Positions 1 through 5,158 of a stretch of DNA of 7,443 nucleotides are shown piece by piece (the first letter of the stretch is position 1; the number at the start of each line of letters is the position of its first letter). The DNA comes from an uncultured Eubacterium sp. Lineage in GTDB: Bacteria > Bacillota > Clostridia > Lachnospirales > Lachnospiraceae. A model generated the notes under the pieces. The model saw only the letters and a program-made list of their open reading frames with translations. It was not told where the DNA came from and did no database searches. A program made the position numbers and the translations under genes. The DNA lies in assembly GCA_910579145.1 (NCBI GenBank), contig CAJTTQ010000105.1, positions 1 to 7,443 on the forward strand, written 5' to 3'.

Positions 1-195
1 CTGACGCTTTGTAATAACTTAAAAGCAATCCTGCTGGCACAGGGGGACACGGAACGAGCCGCGTCCAAAATGGTGGAGCAGTTATTGGTAGAAAAGGAAC
101 TGTCTTATTGCGCGGAAAGAAGGATGGAGCACATCACGGGAGGCGAGAGGCTCATTTTTTTGGCGTGCAGGGAAAAGCTGCGGGAACCGTTTTGA
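1..195 (+). CDS. 3' end of an unrecognised protein gene, cut by the window edge
   Basis: The first frame is open from the left edge to a TGA at 193-195, giving 64 residues that end in REKLREPF. No start is visible, so this is the C-terminal part of a longer gene. The segment is rich in charged and leucine residues and reads as helical (for example MVEQLLVEKELSYCAERR). It has two cysteines in the second half and no signal peptide or membrane segment. Forty of the 64 codons end in G or C, similar to the neighbouring genes, which supports real coding. I recognise no family. The stop is 4 bp from the stop of the convergent AraC-type gene, and no hairpin terminator separates them. A shorter antisense frame crosses the same DNA but has no ribosome binding site and mostly overlaps the regulator. 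It could also be chance, since an open frame of this length is not rare. Confidence 0.5.
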   Translation: MTLCNNLKAILLAQGDTERAASKMVEQLLVEKELSYCAERRMEHITGGERLIFLACREKLREPF

Positions 196-199
196 GGTG

Positions 200-1054
200 T
201 CAGTTTTCGCGATAGGACTTAGGGGATACGCCAGTAACGAGTTTAAACGCTTTTGAAAAAGAGAGTGGATCCTCATATCCTACGGAAGAAGCGATCTGAT
301 TGATCGGAAGGGCGGTTGTCGTCAAAAGGTCTTTTGCCTTGTTCATCCGGTAATCGATCAAGTATTCGCGCGGAGACAGTTTTAGTTCTTTATTAAAGCA
401 GTTCGTTAAGTGGGCCCGGCTGATCCCTACGTAATTCGCGATATCGGAGACTTTGATACGCTGTCTGTAATGGTGTTCGATATAGTCCAGCGCATATCTG
501 ACATATGTGCTGCCGGGATAGGAGAATTCAGGGACGCCCGGATGCGCCTGATGCAGGTCGTCTGCCAGTTGTGCGACAAACGCGTACAGATATTGTGAGC
601 GGCGCAGTTCACTGGAAAGGTTTAATTGACATGAAGTCAGGATGCCGTGGACGGCTGTCTCATAGGGAGCCGTGTCCGGCAGGAACGCCGTCTGTTGTTC
701 CGGTGTAAATCCGGCATAACGCAAAAGAGTTTCGGCTTTCGGGCCATTGAACCCGATCCAGATATAAGTCCACGGATTATCGGCATCTGCCTGATAGTAG
801 GTAGTCTGATTTGGATAGATCAAAAAAATGGAGTTTTTTTCCAGCTCATACGTATGAGACGGGGTGGAAAATGTTCCTTTGCCATCCAATACGATGTGCA
901 GCAGAAATTCGGTACGTGTAGCCGGCCCAAATTCGTGGGACGGAGGGCATTCCTGTTTTCCGCAGTAGCAAAGATACAGTTCATGTGAATTTTTTTCGAC
1001 GGATTCCAGGCATCGGTAATGGTTAAAGTCCTGGTAAAATAGTGTATGGTTCAT
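200..1054 (-). CDS. AraC-family transcriptional regulator with cupin-type sugar-sensing domain
   Basis: This 284-residue protein is probably a sugar-responsive DNA-binding regulator acting in the cytoplasm. Residues about 35-105 form an AraC-type cupin sensing domain: HIVLDGKGTF (53-62), IFLIYPNQ (76-83) and WTYIWIGFNG (95-104) match the usual pattern. Residues about 185-284 are the AraC/XylS domain with two helix-turn-helix units: VSDIANYVGISRAHLTNCF (202-220) and a second at about 250-271 (INQIASSVGYEDPLSFSKAF), followed by the family signature GVSPKSYRE. Length and order fit the family. The frame extends 28 codons further upstream, but that extension would run across the promoter. The start at 1054 is preceded by GGGGGG at a 6-nt spacing. 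The gene is divergent from the GH97 gene, so it most likely controls that gene. This resembles MsmR/RafR-type regulators, but the ligand cannot be read from the sequence. Confidence 0.95.
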   Translation of the reverse strand: MNHTLFYQDFNHYRCLESVEKNSHELYLCYCGKQECPPSHEFGPATRTEFLLHIVLDGKGTFSTPSHTYELEKNSIFLIYPNQTTYYQADADNPWTYIWIGFNGPKAETLLRYAGFTPEQQTAFLPDTAPYETAVHGILTSCQLNLSSELRRSQYLYAFVAQLADDLHQAHPGVPEFSYPGSTYVRYALDYIEHHYRQRIKVSDIANYVGISRAHLTNCFNKELKLSPREYLIDYRMNKAKDLLTTTALPINQIASSVGYEDPLSFSKAFKLVTGVSPKSYREN

Positions 1055-1060
1055 ATGGAT

Positions 1061-1066
1061 CCCCCC
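1061..1066 (-). promoter_or_regulatory. ribosome binding site of the AraC-family gene
   Basis: On the minus strand GGGGGG lies 6 nt before the ATG at 1054. It fixes this start in preference to the in-frame ATG at 1138, which has no comparable site and would lie upstream of the promoter. Confidence 0.7.
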
Positions 1067-1099
1067 GTTTTTAAGTCTTATCTTGTTTACCCCAACATC

Positions 1100-1128
1100 A
1101 TTATAATGAAAGAATATGGGAAATTCAA
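1100..1128 (-). promoter_or_regulatory. sigma-A promoter of the AraC-family gene
   Basis: Reading the minus strand, TTGAAT (1128-1123) is followed after 17 nt by a perfect TATAAT (1105-1100). Transcription would begin near 1093, giving a leader of about 40 nt before the start at 1054. The -10 lies inside a short AT palindrome (CATTATAATG), so the plus strand also shows TATAAT there. No plus-strand -35 was found for it. Confidence 0.75.
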
Positions 1129-1190
1129 GGCATTTCAAAGGAATAGTTTACATTTTTACATGTGTTGTACCGAAAAAACCATTTCCTTTT
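1129..1190. promoter_or_regulatory. candidate operator region between the divergent promoters
   Basis: This segment lies between the regulator's -35 and the hydrolase promoter, where an AraC-family activator would be expected to bind. It contains a direct repeat TTTACAT at 1147-1153 and 1155-1161 (8-nt period). It also contains an inverted pair AAAGGAA (1137-1143) and TTCCTTT (1183-1189), the second arm overlapping the weak -35 of the hydrolase gene. The repeats are visible in the sequence; binding by the neighbouring regulator is inference. Each repeat is short enough to be chance. Confidence 0.35.
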
Positions 1191-1210
1191 CCGCTGCCTT
1201 TTGTTAGAAT
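1182..1210 (+). promoter_or_regulatory. weak-35 / extended-10 promoter of the GH97 gene
   Basis: The element TGTTAGAAT (1202-1210) fits an extended -10 (TG, one base, then TAGAAT). At 17 nt upstream there is only TTTCCT (1182-1187), a poor match to TTGACA. Transcription would start near 1217, leaving a leader of about 25 nt. A poor -35 with a good -10 is typical of promoters that need an activator, which fits the divergent AraC-type gene. Confidence 0.5.
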
Positions 1211-1227
1211 TATGTTATCAATTATAC

Positions 1228-1238
1228 GAGGAGGAAGG
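1228..1238 (+). promoter_or_regulatory. ribosome binding site of the GH97 gene
   Basis: GAGGAGGAAGG contains AGGAGG (1229-1234) 7 nt before the ATG at 1242. It decides this start over the longer open frame beginning at 1116, and the protein from 1242 begins directly with a signal peptide. Confidence 0.85.
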
Positions 1239-1241
1239 ATC

Positions 1242-4200
1242 ATGTTGAAACGGAGGTTAGGGAAAAAAGTTCTCGCAGCGGCGCTCGCGCTTATGCTTAC
1301 GGTTTCTGCGGGAGAAGTGCTCCCGGGTGGCGGGGAAATTTCTGTGAAAGCGGCTTCGATTCCAGAAGCGGCATATAAATGGACGTTTGAAGATGCCGCG
1401 GGTACGGAGGCTGCCAATAGCGGGACCGTATCAGGAGGAGCTGCTTCATTAAAAGGAACGGCGAAAATACAGCAGGAGCAGTTGAAGATCGCGGATAAGA
1501 CATATTCAGGTGCGGATAACCATGTTCTTACGCTGTCTGGCGGCGCGAAGGGGTCTTCGTATGCCGAACTGCCGAAGGAACTGTATGACGGGATCAGTTC
1601 GCAGACGGGGGTGACGTGGTCGTTTTGGATGAAGGCGGCGTCAGATGTTTCGAGTTATTCGAGGCTGTTTAGTTCGGCCGATTCCGCGAACGGACAGGAA
1701 TTTGCCTTTGCGCCGTTTGCGAGCGATAGTGTATGGAACCTGATCTTTGACAGCGGTTCCGATTATAAGCAGATTTTCAATGAAGAGCCGGAGAAGGGGA
1801 TCTGGAACCTGATCACGGTTACAGTATCGAATCAGGATGTAAAATTTTATAAAAACGGAGTGCTCACAGAATCAAACTGTGGTTCCGGGAGTGCCAATGT
1901 ATTGAAAGAGAGACTGGATAATCTCGGAAGCCTTGTCAATCATGCGCTCGGGAAGACGTGTTCGACCTGGAGTGATAATGACTGCGCGGTCAGCCTGGAT
2001 GATGTGAGCGTGTATAAGACGGCGCTTACTGCGGCACAGGTAAAAGAGATCGCACAAGGGTATGGACTGGATACGACGCAGCAGGAGAAACCACCGGTAT
2101 CATCGGAAGTATCAGATGACGACGGTTCGGAAGGATTGACCGAGATCGAAGCTTTAAAGACGGTGTCTAAGGATAATAGTATCACGCTGCGTATTTGGAA
2201 AGATGCCTTTGACCGGTATTATTATTCCGCATACCGCAATGGCACGGTTATGATCCAGTGTTCTCCGATCGGTCTCGTGACAAAGGCGGAGGATTTGTCA
2301 CAGGGGCTTGCGTTTGATGAGTCAATGGTACAAAAGACCGAGGGAAAAGAGGAGTATGACTGGGTGCAGGGAAGTTCGAACCATGTTTCCAAACAATACG
2401 CACAAACTTCTTTTACGATGACGAAGGGCGATAGCAAGATTACGATGATCTTCCGCGTGTTTGATGACGGAATCGGCTATCGTTATGAAGTAGATGGGGA
2501 TACAGGAAGCAGTGATGAGGTGACGGAGATCACCGCTGAAAACAGTTCCTTTGTTCTTCCAGATTCCGGTACGGTTTGGACGATGGGAACGAGTGCGACA
2601 TACGAGGCCAGCACGTATACGGCGCGGCAGATGAGCAAGATGAAGAGTCTGAGCAGCAGCTTTGCAACGCCGATACTCGGCAAGATCCCAACGGCGGACG
2701 GGGATTCGTGGCTGCTTTTGGCAGAGGCAAATGTCTACAACGAGAAGGAGCCGTACTGCGCATCTGTTTTTGAGACGAAAGCAGGAAATAAGGCGTTTCA
2801 GGTGAAGTTTGGCGGTTATCTCAAACAGGAAGAAGATGATTCTTTAAATGGACAAACGTATTCTGCTTCTTATGGGCAGATTGCGAGTGTGTCCATGACT
2901 GATGTGTTCCATACGCCGTGGAGACTGGCGATCCTGTCTGATGATCTGGAAGGTGTCGTAAACAGTTCTCTTGTATCGGATCTGAACCCGCCGGCGCAAG
3001 GGGATTTCAGCTGGGTGAAACCGGGCACTTCTTCCTGGTCCTGGTGGTCTACATCGTCGGATGCGATCGACTTTGATACGATGTTTGATTATATCGATTA
3101 CGCAAAGGAAACAGGGCAGCGGTACTGTCTGGTGGATTTTGGATGGGAACTTTGGAGTGATTATGAAGCGAAGATAAAAGAACTTGTCGCGTATGCCGAG
3201 CCAAAGGGAGTCGACCTGATCCTTTGGTATGGTGTGAACAAGTTTGATCAGAAACATATTTTTGATCTGGACAATACGGAAACGATCGAGGAGCAGTTTG
3301 CCTGGTGTGAGAAGATGGGCGTCAAAGGCGTAAAAGTCGACTACCTGAACAGTGACAGCCAGTTTGCGATGAAGGTCATGTACGATCTGGCCTCGATCGC
3401 CGCGAAACATAAACTGATTTTGAATTACCACGGATGTACGGATCCAAACGGAGAGAACCGGACATTCCCGAATATCCTCTCGAGCGAGGCCGTGATGGGA
3501 TCCGAGTACTTCAAATGGGGAAGTGGTTCTCCGGTGCAGTCGCTATTGACGCTGCCGTACGCAAGGAATGTCATCGGTTCGATGGAATTTACGCCGGTGG
3601 GAATGAGCTGCCGAAATGTATCAGCGACAGATGGGTTCATGCTCGCGATGCCGATCGTCTATGAATCTGCCATCCAGACGCTTGCGCACTCTGCTTATGT
3701 ATATCAGGGATACGCAGGTTCTTCCCTGTTTACGGATATCCCGAGTACATGGGATGAGAGTAAGTTACTGGCCGGTTATCCAGGGGAATCGGTCGTGCGT
3801 GCGAGAAGATCGGGCGAAAACTGGTATGTGGGCGCGATGACTAAAGAGGAGCAGACGTATAAGGTCCCGCTCGATTTCCTTGATGCGGATGAATTCTATT
3901 ACGCCTACATTTATACGGATGATGAGTCGGGAACAGGCATCAAAACGGAAACCCGCGAGGTGACTTCGAAAGACGTTCTTGAACTTCCGCTGAAGGCTTC
4001 AGGCGGATGTGGGATCAAATTAAGTAAAAATGATCCGATCGGTGCGACCATTTACGATAATTACGACTATTATGAGGCAGAGGATGCCGTACTGGGCGAC
4101 GGAACAACGATCAAGACGACAGATTATGTGTCCGGCAAACAATTTGTCGACAACGTGGGAAGAGCTGGAAAGAACATTACGTTTGAAAAGGTGAAGGTAA

Positions 4201-5072
4201 AGGAAGCTGGAGAACACGAGTTGAAGGTTTATATCGTATCTGCCGGAGCACGTACCCTGTACGTTAAGGTAAATGACGAAGAACCTGTCGAGATGGCGGA
4301 TCTGGTCGGCGTACTGCGGGATGGAAATGCGGTAGCATCCAAATCCGTAACCGTGAACCTGAAAGCAGGGGAGAATACGATCTGCCTCTATAACGATACG
4401 GCGGCAGCGCCGGGAATCGACCGCATCGCTGTTTCAAAGTCTGACATCGCAGATGCGGAGGTCGTTTTAGGACAGCAGGAATATGATTATAACGGGCAGA
4501 GACATACACCGTCCGTAACAGTCACAAGAAAAGGAGAAACGCTGAAAGCGGGAACGGATTATGATGTTTACTATTCCAACTGCGTAAAAGCGGGGATGGC
4601 GACAGTGACTGTGATCGGTATCGGAGAATTTGGTGGAAAGGTAACGAAACAGTATCAGATCCGTTCAAATGAGCCGGCTCCGGGGCCGGGCACGAATCCA
4701 GGAGGAACACCGGCGACGGCTGCTCCATCTGTACCGACAAATGCGCCGCGGGATTCGCAGGCAACAACGGATGTGAAAGTATCCAAGCCGAAAAAGGCAG
4801 CGATTTCTTCGGTGAAGAGTAAAAAGAAGGGCAGTATGGTGATCAAGTTTAAGAAGCTGTCCAAGGTAAGCGGTTACCAGTTAAGTTACAGCACGAGCAA
4901 AAAGTTTAAGAAGGCGAAGAAAAAAGTATTGAAAGCTTCTTCCTCTTCGGTGACCATTAAGAAATTGAAGTCAAAGAAAACGTATTATGTACGTCTTCGG
5001 GCATTCAATAAGAGTGGTTCAAAGAAATTATACGGTGCATGGAGCAGGACGTTGAAAGTAAAGGTAAAATAA
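1242..5072 (+). CDS. secreted multi-domain glycoside hydrolase family 97 protein (LamG-GH97-CBM-Ig-like-Fn3)
   Basis: This 1276-residue exported enzyme is predicted to cleave alpha-linked sugars, most likely alpha-galactosides. Order of parts: signal peptide 1-37 (basic start, hydrophobic core VLAAALALMLTVSAG); laminin-G/concanavalin-like domain about 45-275; acidic linker; GH97 N-terminal beta domain about 300-583; GH97 barrel about 584-830 with SWSWWS (598-603), VDFGWELW (631-638), GVKVDYLNSD (696-705), NYHG (728-731) and ILSSEAVMGSE (745-755); C-terminal GH97 beta domain about 845-927; CBM6/35-like domain about 942-1066 starting YEAEDA; Ig-like module about 1075-1140 (YDYNG, GTDYDVYYSN); Pro/Thr-rich linker; lysine-rich Fn3-like module 1181-1276. 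Asp700 and Glu749 fit the nucleophile and acid/base of retaining GH97 enzymes, and HG at 730-731 also fits that branch; inverting SusB-type members have HE there, as I recall. The GH97 part matches the usual length of about 650 residues, and the extra modules double it. Substrate is inference; alpha-glucosidase or beta-L-arabinopyranosidase remain possible. Confidence 0.93.
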   Translation: MLKRRLGKKVLAAALALMLTVSAGEVLPGGGEISVKAASIPEAAYKWTFEDAAGTEAANSGTVSGGAASLKGTAKIQQEQLKIADKTYSGADNHVLTLSGGAKGSSYAELPKELYDGISSQTGVTWSFWMKAASDVSSYSRLFSSADSANGQEFAFAPFASDSVWNLIFDSGSDYKQIFNEEPEKGIWNLITVTVSNQDVKFYKNGVLTESNCGSGSANVLKERLDNLGSLVNHALGKTCSTWSDNDCAVSLDDVSVYKTALTAAQVKEIAQGYGLDTTQQEKPPVSSEVSDDDGSEGLTEIEALKTVSKDNSITLRIWKDAFDRYYYSAYRNGTVMIQCSPIGLVTKAEDLSQGLAFDESMVQKTEGKEEYDWVQGSSNHVSKQYAQTSFTMTKGDSKITMIFRVFDDGIGYRYEVDGDTGSSDEVTEITAENSSFVLPDSGTVWTMGTSATYEASTYTARQMSKMKSLSSSFATPILGKIPTADGDSWLLLAEANVYNEKEPYCASVFETKAGNKAFQVKFGGYLKQEEDDSLNGQTYSASYGQIASVSMTDVFHTPWRLAILSDDLEGVVNSSLVSDLNPPAQGDFSWVKPGTSSWSWWSTSSDAIDFDTMFDYIDYAKETGQRYCLVDFGWELWSDYEAKIKELVAYAEPKGVDLILWYGVNKFDQKHIFDLDNTETIEEQFAWCEKMGVKGVKVDYLNSDSQFAMKVMYDLASIAAKHKLILNYHGCTDPNGENRTFPNILSSEAVMGSEYFKWGSGSPVQSLLTLPYARNVIGSMEFTPVGMSCRNVSATDGFMLAMPIVYESAIQTLAHSAYVYQGYAGSSLFTDIPSTWDESKLLAGYPGESVVRARRSGENWYVGAMTKEEQTYKVPLDFLDADEFYYAYIYTDDESGTGIKTETREVTSKDVLELPLKASGGCGIKLSKNDPIGATIYDNYDYYEAEDAVLGDGTTIKTTDYVSGKQFVDNVGRAGKNITFEKVKVKEAGEHELKVYIVSAGARTLYVKVNDEEPVEMADLVGVLRDGNAVASKSVTVNLKAGENTICLYNDTAAAPGIDRIAVSKSDIADAEVVLGQQEYDYNGQRHTPSVTVTRKGETLKAGTDYDVYYSNCVKAGMATVTVIGIGEFGGKVTKQYQIRSNEPAPGPGTNPGGTPATAAPSVPTNAPRDSQATTDVKVSKPKKAAISSVKSKKKGSMVIKFKKLSKVSGYQLSYSTSKKFKKAKKKVLKASSSSVTIKKLKSKKTYYVRLRAFNKSGSKKLYGAWSRTLKVKVK
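4782..5069 (+). other. lysine-rich Fn3-like C-terminal module of the GH97 protein
   Basis: Residues 1181-1276 are extremely basic and follow the pattern KVSGYQLSYSTSKKFKKAKK ... KKTYYVRLRAF ... YGAWSRTLKVKVK, ending the protein. This Fn3-type module with clustered lysines recurs on secreted proteins of Lachnospiraceae. It is preceded by a Pro/Thr/Ala-rich spacer (1142-1180). The charge suggests binding to anionic cell-wall polymers, which is inference. No LPXTG motif or C-terminal membrane anchor follows. Confidence 0.75.
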
Positions 5073-5107
5073 TTCCAGTGTAATGTGACGATAACCATAA
5101 AGCGAAA

Positions 5108-5151
5108 AAAAGAGACTGCCGGAAACAAATGGTTTCCAGACAGTCTCTTTT
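5108..5151. terminator. bidirectional rho-independent terminator
   Basis: The outer arms AAAAGAGACTG (5108-5118) and CAGTCTCTTTT (5141-5151) pair over 11 bp. After a small internal mismatch, GGAAAC (5121-5126) pairs with GTTTCC (5132-5137) around a 5-nt loop. A run of T follows on the plus strand (TTTTCCTTGCTTT). On the minus strand the run is seven T, from the A run at 5105-5111. It starts 36 nt after the GH97 stop and lies 7 nt from the esterase stop, so it serves both convergent genes. Confidence 0.9.
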
Positions 5152-5158
5152 CCTTGCT

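Noticed and set aside
82..276. 64-residue minus-strand frame spanning the end of the regulator gene
   Set aside because: It overlaps the DNA-binding end of the regulator in another frame and has no ribosome binding site. The plus-strand frame at 1-195 is the better coding candidate.
647..988. 113-residue plus-strand frame opposite the AraC-family gene
   Set aside because: It is antisense to the conserved sensing domain and has no ribosome binding site or recognisable motif.
1055..1138. Longer N-terminus for the AraC-family protein (start at 1138)
   Set aside because: It would place the start upstream of the TTGAAT-17-TATAAT promoter. The internal ATG at 1054 has a ribosome binding site and gives the normal family length.
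1165..1182. Possible catabolite-repression (cre) site TTGTACCGAAAAAACCAT
   Set aside because: The two halves are wrongly spaced against the cre consensus and several core positions mismatch, so it cannot be claimed.
2844..3431. 195-residue open frame on the minus strand inside the GH97 gene
   Set aside because: It lies wholly antisense to a clearly conserved catalytic domain, has no ribosome binding site and encodes no recognisable pattern. It is a shadow of codon bias.
4950..5072. Sortase signal at the end of the GH97 protein
   Set aside because: There is no LPXTG-like motif, hydrophobic stretch or tail. The protein ends in the lysine-rich module LKVKVK.
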